Assembly: GCF_031755915.1 (NCBI RefSeq)
Contig: NC_083384.1
Location: forward strand, 2,545,001 to 2,609,000
Reading direction: 5' to 3'
DNA length: 64,000 nucleotides
DNA from: Ziziphus jujuba
Lineage: Eukaryota; Streptophyta; Magnoliopsida; Rosales; Rhamnaceae
Part shown: positions 36,027-49,414 of the stretch, one piece after another
Layout of the letters: each line of letters starts with the position of its first letter
How positions within the stretch are numbered: the stretch's first letter is position 1
Position numbers and translations under genes: made by a program
The notes under the pieces: generated by a model
Told to the model about the DNA's origin: nothing
The model's database searches: none
The model's input: the letters and a program-made list of their open reading frames with translations, nothing else

Positions 36027-36805
36027 AAGTCCCTCCCTACAACTCATGAATTAAGAATTCTCGCAATACCAAGGTCTACTCAACATGAATTAAGAGTTAA
36101 TGAAACTTTTCATAGGCATCTTTCACAAAATTATCAACTAATTAAAACAGTTCATTATTAGATCATGGTATTTGATTTGCCAAATACATCATTATTGTAT
36201 ACTCTTTCATATGTATGGCGCAACCCACTCTTTTTTTTTCAAAGCTTCTAATCTCTTACCTTTTTTTAAATTGAAATATCTAAGAAATTTGCTTTCGACA
36301 ATAATATATGTGGTATATATAAATCCTAGATGTAAAAATATGCAGAATTCATTCATGAATAGAAAGAAAGGGTATAGGTATAAAAAAGAAAAATAATATT
36401 AATATAATAAATAACAGGCTAGGCATAAATCAATATGCTGAAATAGGAAATAGGACATGAAATAAGGGCCGATGAGATAGAAAAAAGGAATCATAAATAG
36501 AATAGAGTTCGGGTTAGAATTCCATAGATGATATGGTTTGTATTGTCTATAATGATAGGCATATGAAAGACTTTCTCAAGATTTTTATTCATCTAATTGA
36601 TATTTTGAAAATGGATTTTGGTTGTACTTGAAAATTCACTCATTGAAATTGAATAAGTAAATAATTAGATTGCATTCGGTTGGACGGCCCCAAAAAAGTC
36701 GAGTGCTAGCACCCATTTTTGATTTCTTATTGAAATATTGAATTAACCAATTAACTTAACTTATTATCAAACATTTATTTTTTATTTCAATAATTTTCGC
36801 AAAAA
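36027..36805. other. rbcL-atpB spacer relic
   Basis: The divergent rbcL/atpB promoter spacer of plastomes is present, AT-rich and about normal length. TTGCGC- and TATACT-like plastid promoter motifs may remain, but I could not place them with confidence. No gene is seen. Confidence 0.65.
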
Positions 36806-36896
36806 ATTTGGACATCTTTCATTAATCAATCCTACTACTTTTGGTCTTGGGGTTCCCATGCTTGAAAAAAAAAAAAAACCTATTTGGACATCTTTC

Positions 36897-38388
<1,492 letters not shown>

Positions 38389-38392
<4 letters not shown>

Positions 38393-38788
38393 CCTTAAAT
38401 CTTTGTGTACTGACCTCGAGACGAATTGTTTGGGATTCGGAAGTGAAAGAAATATTTTATCTACTAATAGTGGACAAATCGTGTATTACCAAACCATGCG
38501 CCTATTGCCATAGCTGTAGATATTGGTATTTTGAGAATATTCCTTAACAACCAATGGTTAATGATGGCTTTGATGGGTGGTTTTGCTAGAATAGGCAATA
38601 ATGAGATCACTGTTTTAGCAAATGATGCGAAGAAGGGTAGTGACATTGAACCACAAGAAGCACAACAAACTCTTGAAATAGTGGAAGCTTACTTGAGTAA
38701 AGCTAAAAGCAAGAGACAAACAATTGAAGCAAATCTCGCTCTCGGACGAGCTAGGACACAAGTAGAGGCTATCAATGTGATATTGTAA
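38389..38788 (+). pseudogene. atpE: atpE pseudogene (ATP synthase CF1 epsilon)
   Basis: [20 protein letters not shown] starts it, a frameshift follows near 38455, and [40 protein letters not shown] and [19 protein letters not shown] run to TAA. It is 400 bases, two short of the 134-codon gene. The ATGA overlap with atpB is intact at 38389-38392. Confidence 0.94.
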
Positions 38789-39051
38789 CTAGGTGGTGGG
38801 TCTGAATAAGCAAAATAAGGTGTATAAACGGAATTTGCTTCTACCGATTGAAATTGAATAAGAATAAAATAAAATCAAGTAGAATCAACTTCTAGTGAAA
38901 CAAACAAATATTTAATTTGAAATTAAATAGATAAATAGGGTAGGATGAAAAAGATACAAAATCAATAAAAGAGCATGAGTAGAAATACGCATAGATGACT
39001 TGGCAATTAATTCCAATTCGAATAAATTAATCCGATATATTTTCCACATTT
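38789..39051. other. atpE-ndhC junction with tRNAs deleted
   Basis: trnM-CAU and the intron-bearing trnV-UAC should lie here; neither is present, so about 1 kb or more has been deleted. The remaining AT-rich bases hold no gene. Confidence 0.6.
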
Positions 39052-39120
39052 ATGTTTCTACTTTACGAATATGATATTTTTTGGGCATTTCTAATAATAT
39101 CAAGTGTTATTCCTATTATA
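39052..39120 (+). pseudogene. ndhC: ndhC 5' fragment
   Basis: [20 protein letters not shown] followed by PII is the N-terminus of the plastid NDH subunit 3 (NdhC), open for 23 codons. It stops at 39120, where ycf3 intron sequence begins. ndhK, ndhJ, trnF, trnL, trnT, rps4 and trnS-GGA are all missing between these two points. Confidence 0.85.
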
Positions 39121-39957
39121 GAAAGGGAAAGAAAGAGCAAATCTGTTAATAAATACTAAAAAAAAATAGGCTTTCTACATATGTATCGTCCAAAACAACG
39201 ATTTTTATTAGCTGTAGTAAAGAAATGCATTTCATGGAAGTGGAAATATGACTAAATTGGAATGCCTAGATACTTTATTCTATGGATAAGGGTCGTAAAG
39301 ATCAATTCATGAGATTTTGGGCTGATACAATAACAACTGCTTACTTATGTCATGATCTGCGATAAAAGTTAGGAATCCACTTATGTAATAGAGTTGATCC
39401 CCTAAGGTATTGAGCAGCGGTGTAGCATCAGATCCTAACAATAGTAAGTCTTTTCCTTGTTATGAAGAAAGTCTTTTTCAAAGATTCTATATAAATTTAC
39501 ATATGAAACTAAGATAGTTGCCTTTTAGAAAATTGTAATGATAGCAAAAATACTTATGCTTTATGAAGGTGGGAGAAAAGATAAAATTGATTAAATCATT
39601 AGGCAAAATTAAAGTTTCAAACTCATAACCTCTTTTGGCTAACTCGACAGAAAAAAATGGGATAGTTCCATTAGAAATCTTATTCAATTATATATGGTAG
39701 ATTAAAAAAATGAGATACTAAAAGAATTTGACTGGTGAGCCATATGAGGTCGGAAACTCTCAAGTGCAGTTTTAAGGGAAGGAATTTACCCATCTATTCC
39801 AACTGGGGAGAACAGGCCATTCAACAAGGAGATTTTGGAATTGCAGCGGCTTGGTTTGACTAAGCTGTCGAGTATTGGAAACAGGCTATAGAGCTTACTC
39901 TTGGTAATTATATTGAAGTGCAAAATTGGTTGAAGATCACAAGGTGTTTCGAATAAG
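39121..39957 (+). pseudogene. ycf3: ycf3 (pafI) intron 2 and exon 3
   Basis: Group II intron sequence with a recognisable domain V (GAGCCATATGAGG...CTCAAGTGCAGTTT, 39737-39770) leads into exon 3: YSNWGEQAIQQGDFGIAAAW, FD, a stop, [20 protein letters not shown] and [10 protein letters not shown] to TAA. This is the last TPR part of Ycf3, a photosystem I assembly factor. Exons 1 and 2 are absent. psaA follows downstream as in chloroplasts. Confidence 0.9.
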
Positions 39958-40639
39958 AACACTATTTTTTTTTTCATTTTTTTTTGTTATAATGAATTTT
40001 TTATGAATTGTTTGTTGTCTCTATCAGTCAAATAAAATGGATCATTTCTCTCAGAAGAACCAATCAAAAAATTTCATTATATCCCTTCTCCTTTTAAGAT
40101 CGTTCTATTTCATCTGTTATTTCGTAGGGATAAACGATATACAGATAAGTCAGAAAAATATATGTCTTTTCTGCTGTTAATAATAACAACTAATAAAAGT
40201 AAAAGAGACCTTCGAATGACTAAATAGAAATACTAGTATGTCTCTTAATAATGACTAAAGGCTGTTCACACGGTTTGGAATAGAGTAATAGTAATATATT
40301 CTATGTAAGACATAAAGTGTTTTCATTTAGGAATTTCTAATTGAGGTATGAATACATTAGGTTGCACAAAAAAGAATTGTGTCAATTTAAAGCCCCCTAA
40401 AAAAAAATTTATAAGATTAAAAAGGTCTGTTAAGTGCCCCCCGGCTATGTCATAATAGATCCAAACACTTGCCCTGGATCGACTTCCAAATCATAATTGC
40501 TCTAGTGAATAACTAAAGAAAATAGATAGATGGGAGATAGAAGATAAAAAACTAAGTCTAAACATCTCTCATAGGTTCACTAATTACATAGCTATTGGCG
40601 GGTCTCTTTTTATATGTTGTCTGGAAAGAGGAGGACTCA
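39958..40639. other. ycf3-psaA spacer relic
   Basis: This plastid spacer is AT-rich and has the length expected between ycf3 and psaA. No gene is seen. Confidence 0.65.
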
Positions 40640-40940
40640 ATGATTATTCGTTCATCAGAACTAAAAGTTAAAATTTTGGTAGATAGGGATCCCATAAAAA
40701 CTTCTTTCGAGGAATGGGCCAGACCAGGTCATTTCTCAAGAACAATAGCTAAAGGACCAAATACTACCACTTGGATCTAGAACCTACACATTGATGCTCA
40801 TGATTTAGATAGCCATACCAATGATTTGGAGGAGATCTCTCGAAAGGTATTTAGTGCCCATTTCAGCCAACTTTCCATCATTTTTCTTTGGCTGAGTGGT
40901 ATGTATTTCCATGGTGCTCATTTTTCCAATTATGAAGCAT
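40640..40940 (+). pseudogene. psaA: psaA 5' fragment (photosystem I P700 apoprotein A1)
   Basis: [46 protein letters not shown], a stop replacing tryptophan, then [37 protein letters not shown]. That is the first 100 of about 750 codons, up to the first helix. It is cut at 40940 by a scrap of family A LTR. psaA 3', psaB, rps14 and everything to rps16 are missing from this block. Confidence 0.93.
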
Positions 40941-41035
40941 GACCCGGGTAGCAGTTTTGGTGCAAATATGGACAACGACAGCATGAAATGGTTCCAACTC
41001 TTTATGGATTCAATACATATGTCTAAGAGGATATG
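40941..41035 (+). mobile_element. 95-bp scrap of family A LTR at the psaA/trnK junction
   Basis: It runs from GACCCGGGTAGCAG to TCTAAGAGGATATG. Of the family A copies it is most like the inverted LTR, reverse strand of 55548-55643, with about seven differences. It has no LTR ends and no target duplication. It bridges plastid genes that are about 35 kb or more apart in a plastome and overlaps the trnK side by a few shared bases (TATG). Confidence 0.88.
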
Positions 41036-41530
41036 AACAAATAAAAAGGGGGATTAAGCTTTTTTCTTTTACTTATATTGATTGATTGACTAAATCTGAG
41101 CTTTTTTCTACTTCTTTGTTTTTGTTTCGTTATTACATTTTTCTTGCATCTTTATACCTTATTTGTCTATATGTCAATTAGTAATGTAGTGCCAATCCAA
41201 CAAAAGTCCTTATTTTTTTAAAATGAATTTATAACATTTTATTTTTTTCTAGTTCTCCATTGTATTGTTTTCACAAATACTCATATTGTCAATAGTGTAT
41301 CAAATAAATATAATTCGAATATGGATAAATGGATCTACTTTTCTTCGTGCCATAGATTTGATTTCATTCAAGGAATGCGTTCATTGGATTTTCTGTAATA
41401 CAAGATTTTTTTTTTTTTGTATGATACAATTTGTTTTGCCATTTCAAATTCAATTACGTCATGCAATTCAACCTCTTTATTTATTTTATTGGTATTCTGA
41501 TTGTATCTACACATTTTAATTCTTCTATTC

Positions 41531-43718
41531 AGTTTGCTAACTCAATGGTAGAGTATTCGGCTTTTAAGTGCGGCTAGCATCTTTAACACATTTGTATGAA
41601 GTAATGGATTCGTCCATACAACCGGTAGAGTTTGTAAGATCGTGACTGATCCTGCAAGGAATGAATGGAAAAAGTAGCAAGTCATATCAATGGAGAATTC
41701 TGAGAATATTAAATTGTTTGAATTCTTGGTGTGGCAGGAAAAAGAAATTGGAAAATCAATTTCAAGTCGGATCGAGTGAATAAATGGATTGAGACCAACT
41801 ATGGCCCCAATTATAGGGAAACAAAGAGTAATGAGCTTTTGGTCTTCATTTTTGAATGATTATCTGAATGATTACCCTAACTAATTGGATTTTAAAAATA
41901 TAGTAGTTCTTGATGCGGGAAGGCTTTTCCATGAGGGATTATCCATTTTTTATGAGTCCTACCTATTAGGTATTCTCCATTATGAGGTGGAGATAAATGT
42001 GTAGAAGAAGGCAGTATATTGATAAACAGTTTTTATTTATTTATTTATTTTTTCAAAATAAAAAAAGTGATTGGATTGCAAAGATAAAGGATTTCTAACC
42101 ATCTTGTTATCTTAGACTGAACATAAACCAGTTAGATGAAAAAATAGAGGATAGAGCGCCTGCCGATGGTCTTACCTTTTTCTGAGGTATCTATTTTTTT
42201 CTTACTATGATACCTTGTTTTGACTGTATCGTACTATGTATCATTTGATAACCCAATAGACCCCTTATCTCCAGTTCAAATCAAATTTCAAATGGAAGAA
42301 TTTCAAAGATATTTCAAACTAGATAGATCTCATAACCGTTTAAATTATGTATCAGATGTCTGAATATCCTAACCCATTCATCTGGAAATCTTAATTTAAA
42401 CCCTTCGCTACTGGGCAAAAGATGCCCCTTCTTTGCATTTATTACAGCTTTTTCTTCACGAGTATTATAATTGGAATAGTTTTATTACTCCAAAAAAAAA
42501 AAAACTATTTCTTTTTTTTTTTTGAAAAGTAATTCAAGATTTTTCTTGTTTCTATATAATTCTGCTGTTTATGAATATGAATCCATCTTAATTTTTCTCT
42601 GTAATTGATCTTCTCATTTACAATTAACATTTTTTGGGGTATTTTTTTAGCGAATTTATTTCTATGGAAAAATAAAACATCCTCCACGAGAAGTCTTTTC
42701 TAATGATTTTCCGGTGGTCCTATGGTTCTTCATGGAGCCTTTCAGGCATTATGTTAGATATCAAGGAAAATCAATTTTGGTTTCAAAAGATACACCTCTT
42801 GTAATGAATAAATGGAAATATTTTCTTGTCCTTTTATGGCCATGTCATTTTTACATGTGGGCCCAATCAGGAATGAGCTATATAAACCAATTAGCTAACC
42901 ATTCTTTCGACTTTTTACGCTATCATCTTTCAGTGGTACGGAGTCAAATGCTGGAAAATTCATTTATAATGCATAATGCTATAAAGAAGCTTGATAAATT
43001 AGTTCTAATTAGCCCAATGATCCGATCATTGGCTAAAATGAAAATTTGTAACACACTAAGACATCCTTTTAGTAAGTGGACCTAGGCCGATTAGTCAGAT
43101 TTTGAGATTATCGACCGATTTCCCCATATATGTAGAGATCTTTCTCATTATTTCAGTGGATCCTAAAAAAGGTTTGTATCGAATAAAATATATACTTTGA
43201 CTTTTTTGTCTTAAAACTTTGGCTCGTAAACACAAAAGTACTGTATGAAGACTAGGTTTGGAATTATTGGAAGAGTCCTTTATGCAGCAAGAAGGGGTTC
43301 TTTCTTTGATTTTTCCAATAATTTATTCGACTTTTTGAAGGTTATATAAAGGGTGAATTTGGTATTTGGATATTGTTTGCATCAATGATTTGGTCAATCA
43401 TGAATGATTAGCTATTCAACCATGGAAATGGAAATTATCCATAAATGCTGAAAAGATAACAAAAAATTTATTTAGTCATCTATTATGAAATTTTCATGTA
43501 GTAAGAGTAAGGGTTAATCAACTGAATATTCAACTTTCTTAGAGGCTTGTCTAGGGAAGGAGCTGGATTTTAGATGTATACATAAGGAATGCCATGTGCA
43601 ATGAAAAATGCAAGAATGGTTTGGGAAGCGATTTTTACCTTTTCTTTATTTTCTAACTATATGAAGTAAATTATCTACTCCATCCGACTAGTTGCCGGTT
43701 CAAGTGCTAAGCAACCCA
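41531..43718 (+). tRNA. trnK-UUU: tRNA-Lys(UUU) relic with matK in its intron, copy 1
   Basis: The 5' exon (41531-41567) has the D arm and anticodon loop GCTTTTAA with TTT, and the GTGCGGC group II intron start follows. The 3' exon (43682-43718) closes with GCAACCCA. The T loop is altered (GGTTCAAGTGC), so the fold is weakened. 41036-41530 is the 5' flank, also found before copy 2. matK lies in the intron at 42292-43407. Confidence 0.9.
42292..43407 (+). pseudogene. matK: matK pseudogene, copy 1 (group II intron maturase)
   Basis: MEEFQRYFKLDRSH is followed by a jump of about 125 codons to LNYVSDV and PIHLEIL. The body then continues with frameshifts: [60 protein letters not shown] and [20 protein letters not shown], ending NDLVNHE with TGA. 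It is about 1.1 kb instead of 1.5 kb. MatK helps splice plastid group II introns. Poly-A/T tracts have expanded near 42493-42525. Confidence 0.93.
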
Positions 43719-44020
43719 TTCTAATTATTCTATTGAAATCACATGTATCTAAATTAAATCCGAATTTTAATCCAAATTTTGTAACTTATTTTACTTTTAT
43801 TTTATTTTTATTCAATTTATTTATTTATTTTATTAAAAAAAATGGATGAATCTAGATAGATAAAAACCTTGATATATCTATGGATGTTGAATATTGGTTG
43901 ACATGGGTATATAAGTCATGTCATACTGTTCAATAACAAGCCCTCGATTATCTATTTACAGAAAATTCATGTGCTTGGGAGTTCCTGATGATTAATAATT
44001 AAATAAACCAAGATTTTACC
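43719..44020. other. trnK-psbA spacer relic
   Basis: AT-rich spacer with TTTATTT repeats at 43795-43835. The psbA 5' region should contain plastid promoter elements, but I cannot mark them safely. No gene is seen. Confidence 0.6.
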
Positions 44021-45071
<1,051 letters not shown>

Positions 45072-45107
45072 GACTTTGGTATTAGTGTATATTGAATTAT
45101 TGAACAT

Positions 45108-45161
45108 AAAGGAGCAATAATCAATTTCTTGTTCTAGCAAGAAGTTTGGTATTGCTCCTTT
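45108..45161 (+). terminator. psbA 3' stem-loop relic
   Basis: AAAGGAGCAATA (45108-45119) pairs with TATTGCTCCTTT (45150-45161), the conserved 3' stem-loop that stabilises psbA mRNA. The right arm with its flank is duplicated at 45170-45200, so a second arm TATTGCTCCTTT occurs at 45181-45192. Confidence 0.85.
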
Positions 45162-45433
45162 AGGAGTTTTTGAAGTTTGGTATTGCTCCTTTAGGAGGTT
45201 TTTTTTTACTTAAATTTTTTTGTTTACTTTATCTTTACTTTAACATACCCATACTGTTTTTATGTAGAAATTTTTATTTTCAATATCCTTTTTGCAATTT
45301 TTTATTTTACATTTAAATTTAAAGGTTTCAATTCCATTTTTTCTTCTTTTAGTTTGAAGAACAAAAAAAAAATGATAAATGGTGTAAATTGACCTATTTG
45401 TTTATAATTTGTAAGTTTGTAATTTGTAACAGG
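45162..45433. other. psbA-trnH spacer relic
   Basis: After the duplicated arm the sequence is AT-rich with T and A runs (45193-45210, 45363-45372). No gene is seen. Confidence 0.6.
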
Positions 45434-45509
45434 GGCAAATGTAGCCAAGTTGATCAAGGTAGTGGATTGTGAATCCACCGTGCGTCGGTTCAATTCCCAT
45501 CATTTGCCC
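45434..45509 (+). tRNA. trnH-GUG: tRNA-His(GUG) relic
   Basis: The D arm TAGCCAAGT, the anticodon arm TGGATTGTGAATCCA with GTG, and a T arm GGTTCAATTCC are visible, and the acceptor strands GGCAAAT and ATTTGCC pair. Several C-to-T-type changes on both acceptor strands are compensating. It marks the large single-copy edge next to inverted-repeat rpl2. Confidence 0.92.
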
Positions 45510-45609
45510 ATATATATATTTAAATTAAAAGCAAAAAATATATTAAAAATATTAAAATAATTAACTATATATGCTATATATATTAACTAAATATACTATA
45601 GGTATTAAC

Positions 45610-46902
45610 TATTTTATGGTTCACCCCAACATTCCCCACTTGTTTGACTGTTACTGAGCAGTTTTTGGATATCAAACAGACCTCCCCATAAAGTAATTTT
45701 AATGTAGTTGATTTCCCCTCTTTTGCAATCCGTTTCGCTATAGCACCTTCTGCTCTAGCTAATTGTCCACCCTTTCCAAGTGTGATATCTATGTTATGTA
45801 TGGCTGTAGCTAAGGGCATATCGGTTGAAGTAGATTCTTCTTTTTGATCAATCAAAACTCCTTCCTAAATTGTACAAACTTCTTCCAAAGCATACGGCTT
45901 TCTGGATGTGGATGATGATATCTATACAAATGGATCTTATATATATATCGTATAATTCTTATATATATCATATAATGAAGTACCACATGAGTGGATATAT
46001 AGGAATCAAAATCTGTTGAATCACTCATGTTATGATCTTCTACATCCTAGGTCTTCCTGTTTCTTCATCGGGCTTATGTTCTTCATGTAGCATTCAGACC
46101 GAATGACTCTATGAAATTACATTGATACTTCCACATATTACGGGTAACGTAGGAGACATATCTATTTTTACCCCTGGGAATCCTTAGAATTATCACTCCT
46201 TAGCTTTCAATTTGCCTCTGACCATCAATTGAAATGTGAATAACCCATCCTCATCTCTTTGAAACAAAGGGCGCTTTTGGTTCCGTCGGTGCTCGAAACA
46301 ATTTTGTCTTCTCCATATTACTATATCTCTAAAGTCAATAATTTTATATGAGGAACTACTGAACTCAATCACCTGATGCCGTTACTCTTTAGTTTTTTTA
46401 TGGAGGTCTATCTTATAGAGGTATTCAAGTTGGATCAATGATCGATTTCTAGGTTTCATCATAAACCTAAATGGTTACTTCCAATTACGTAATTCGATAG
46501 TTCAAACCGCACTCAAAGGTAGGGCATTTCCCATTTTTATAGGAACTTCTGTACCAGAAACAATGGTATCTCCAATTATATCCCCTCTAGGATGTAAAAT
46601 ATATTTTTTCTCACCATCCCCATAGTGTATGAGACAAATGTATGCATTTCGATTAGGATCATATTCTAGAGTTACGATTCTATCATATATTCTTTTTCAT
46701 TCTGTGCAAGATTGATTTTACAGTATAGACGGTTATGACCTCCCCCTCTATGCACTGCGGTAATGATTCCTCTAGCATTACGACCTTTACCACAACGATG
46801 CTGCCCATAGATCAAATTATTTCGTGGATTGAATTTCACCTGACTGTCTACGGTTCCTTTGCGTGTGTTCAGGGTAAAAGTTTTGTATAAATGTATCGTG
46901 AT
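45610..46902 (-). pseudogene. rpl2: rpl2 pseudogene (ribosomal protein L2), 3' truncated
   Basis: Exon 1 (46902 down to 46513) contains [40 protein letters not shown] and [17 protein letters not shown], then frameshifts, ending at the GTGCGG intron start (46501-46512). Exon 2 starts near 45825 with [20 protein letters not shown], then [20 protein letters not shown] and [18 protein letters not shown], and breaks off near 45610. The last 80 or so codons are missing. The start is not ATG in this copy. L2 is a core large-subunit protein. Confidence 0.92.
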
Positions 46903-46919
46903 GCTATTAAGTATTTTGA

Positions 46920-47202
46920 TTGAAGTTCTTTTCTTTCTAACAGGTGGAATACAATAACCCTGTTGAGGCATAATGATCATACGTCTGTAATGCATTGTAT
47001 GTCCCATAATAGGTCCCATTATTCTACCCTTTCCTGGGAGTAGATAACTATTCATAGCTACTACCTTGACACCAAAAAATAGTTTGACCCAATGCTTTAT
47101 TTTTGTCCTAGTTGATCCTGATTCGACATTAGAAGTATATTGATTTTTCAACAATGACCAAATACTTTTGTCTGTAAATACTACTTATTTGATTCCATCC
47201 AT
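46920..47202 (-). pseudogene. rpl23: rpl23 pseudogene (ribosomal protein L23)
   Basis: MDGIK, a stop, then [69 protein letters not shown] and PPVRKKRT. The stop codon is lost, so the frame runs on into rpl2. It lies immediately before rpl2 on the same strand, as in the inverted repeat. Confidence 0.92.
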
Positions 47203-47372
47203 AAATCTATTTTCTTCCCTATTAGTTCTAGTCTCAATAAGAATGCTAGTTCTTACTGTTCATATGTTATGATATGAATATACCACACCAATTCATTACG
47301 TAGGGATGATGAGATTCCATTGATACAAAGCCAATTCCAATAGACTTATTTTATTGGAGGGTCCCATTGACG

Positions 47373-47446
47373 TGCATCTAGTAGGAATTGAACCTATGAA
47401 TTTGCCAATTATGAGTTGGGTGCTTTAACCATTCAACCATGGATGC
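47373..47446 (-). tRNA. trnI-CAU: tRNA-Ile(CAU) relic
   Basis: On the minus strand GCATCCATGG...AATGGTTAAAGC gives the acceptor and D arm, and CTCATAATTGG the anticodon loop with CAT. The T arm GGTTCAATTCC follows and the acceptor closes with GATGCA. Chloroplasts modify this anticodon to read AUA. It lies between rpl23 and ycf2, as in the inverted repeat. Confidence 0.92.
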
Positions 47447-47534
47447 TTAGCGAGGATCCTCATACATGGTGAATAACCAAATTCAAATTCAAATGAAATA
47501 TTTAGGATAAATAAATGAAATTTAGGAGGACTCA

Positions 47535-47711
47535 ATGAAAAGACATCAATTTAAATATTGGATTTTCGAATTAAAAGAGATATTGAGAGAGATCAAGAAT
47601 TTTCACTATTTCTTATATTCATGGACCCAATTCAATTCAGTGGGATCTTTGATTCACATTTTTTTCCATAAAAAATGTTTTATAAAACTCTTGGACTCCT
47701 AAATTTGGAGT
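47535..47711 (+). pseudogene. ycf2: ycf2 5' fragment
   Basis: [40 protein letters not shown] then HIFFHKKCF. It matches the N-terminus of the giant Ycf2 FtsH-like protein. After about 55 codons it meets TTGGAGT and then, at 47712, non-plastid DNA beginning CACTA. This is the end of plastid block 1. Confidence 0.9.
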
Positions 47712-48430
47712 CACTAAAAAAAAAAAGGAATTAGCGACTATGCTGTCAGTGACGAAAAAGTAATGGTCACTGAATGAATAAAACAACGACCGATATTTAG
47801 TCGCAGAAACGATAGTAAGAGAAACGTGTAGAATTTTGGTTGACCTGTTATGGTGACCAGAAATTTGGTCACAAATATAAATTTTCGCTGACCAAAAACT
47901 ATTTGGTAGTTAAAAAGGCAGGGTGGGAAGCTTTCCCACCTTTTTTTTTTGGTAGGAACATGAAGTTTCAACGACCAACCACTGTTGGTCACTAAAAGTA
48001 TTTATAAAGGACCAATATATTAATCACTAATAATATAAGTTAATTTTTTTTTTTTAAAGGAAAAATAGCAAATAATGTTAGCATAAGGCATTCCACGACC
48101 AAATTATTTTGGGTGGTTAAATGTTATATTTGTGATGAAAATATTGGTCACTAAATAGAATTTAAAATAATAAAATATAAAAAAAAAAGTTTATAATAGG
48201 TTTAGTTTAATGCCGTCAGCGACCAACTATGTTTGGTGAGTAAATGCAAGTGCGGGAAACCATCCACATGCTTTTCCATTTTGGCGGGAAGTGAGAACCT
48301 TGACTAAATGTAATAAAAAGAAACATGAAATTGGTAATTTAATGGTTTGAGCTACCATGTCAGTGGCTATTAAATAGATACAAATGGTGTTAATAATAAT
48401 ATTAATAAAATAATCCACAATGAAGCTGCA
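47712..48430 (+). mobile_element. Putative CACTA (En/Spm-like) transposon end
   Basis: It starts CACTAAAAAAAAAAAGG, followed by TTAGCGAC. The next 600 bases carry many copies of the subterminal motif GACCAA or its complement TTGGTC, often as TTGGTCACTAAA (for example near 47862, 47985, 48140). CACTA ends with dense subterminal repeats are the signature of this superfamily. The adjoining plastid bases AGT could be one 3-bp target copy. I find no matching right terminus with the reverse motif, so only one end is supported. Confidence 0.6.
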
Positions 48431-49414
48431 TTTTGTAAAGAAATATTTACTTAAAAAAAAAAACAGATTTTATAATTATTTTAGATTTGATTACATATAT
48501 AGTCCCTAACCTATATGAAGCTGCATTTTGCTCCCTTCTAGTTTGTACTTACTTGACAATTTTTCCAATATTTTTGGATGAAATTCATTATGCACTAGTG
48601 ATAGTAGGCAATAGAGTTTAGGGTAAAATGATAAGAAAAAAAAATTAAAATCAAAGTGTGAATCATGGTATACTCAACCACCTTGTTTAAATAGATGTTT
48701 CTTAATAATTGTATACTTGATTAAATTTGTGTGAAGTAGTTATATTAACCACTATCCACACATATAATTTTAGTTAACAATTGATACTTTATACATAACT
48801 AATAACATTATTATATGATTATTTTATATTGAAGCATTTATCATACAAAATATCAAAATTGACATTTCTAAAAAGAATAAAAAATTAAATGTTTACAACC
48901 AAATTGCAAATATATCCTTTTTAGGTGAAAAGCTAAAACCAGTGGATGGTTTGATAACGCTCCGTATAGACCCATAGATCAATTTATTTATTTTTTGTAT
49001 TTTTGGTTACAATCCCGATATAACCATTTTTGGATGGATGATCCCCATAAAACCCTTTAGTTGATAAAATTGCACCGGCCCTATTTCCTTTCTAAAACTC
49101 TCTCCAAGAGTTGTGCTGCCCCCTTTGGATTGCCTCACCTCTCTGACCATTCGTTGCTTCTGACTGCTTGGATTGGCATCTCTCTCAAGCTCCATCTCAG
49201 GTGTGTTTCCTCTCCCATTTTCTCTCTGTGCTTTTTCTTTTCTCTGTTTCTTCATTTTTCCCTAAGTTGCTCATTCTATGAAACGTAGGTGAAAGATGGG
49301 TTAGTTCTTTGTTACGTATGACAAAGAGTCAACTGGATTTAATGAGCTGATAAAGGAAGGATTGAAGGATTTATTAGGGATATGAGAGGAAGCAAATCTA
49401 TTCTTGGTAGGAGA
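48431..49414. other. Non-plastid DNA between the two plastid blocks
   Basis: No transposase or gene is recognised. 48431-49000 is AT-rich. 49060-49290 is a pyrimidine-rich, more GC-balanced stretch whose CAG/GTGTGTTT at 49197-49207 looks like a possible splice donor; it could be a captured host-gene piece or ordinary nuclear DNA. The plastid sequence of atpI begins near 49415. Confidence 0.5.

Noticed and set aside
47738..47992. Minus-strand frame of 84 codons after the CACTA end
   Set aside because: It lies over the subterminal repeats, has no family resemblance and is likely chance.
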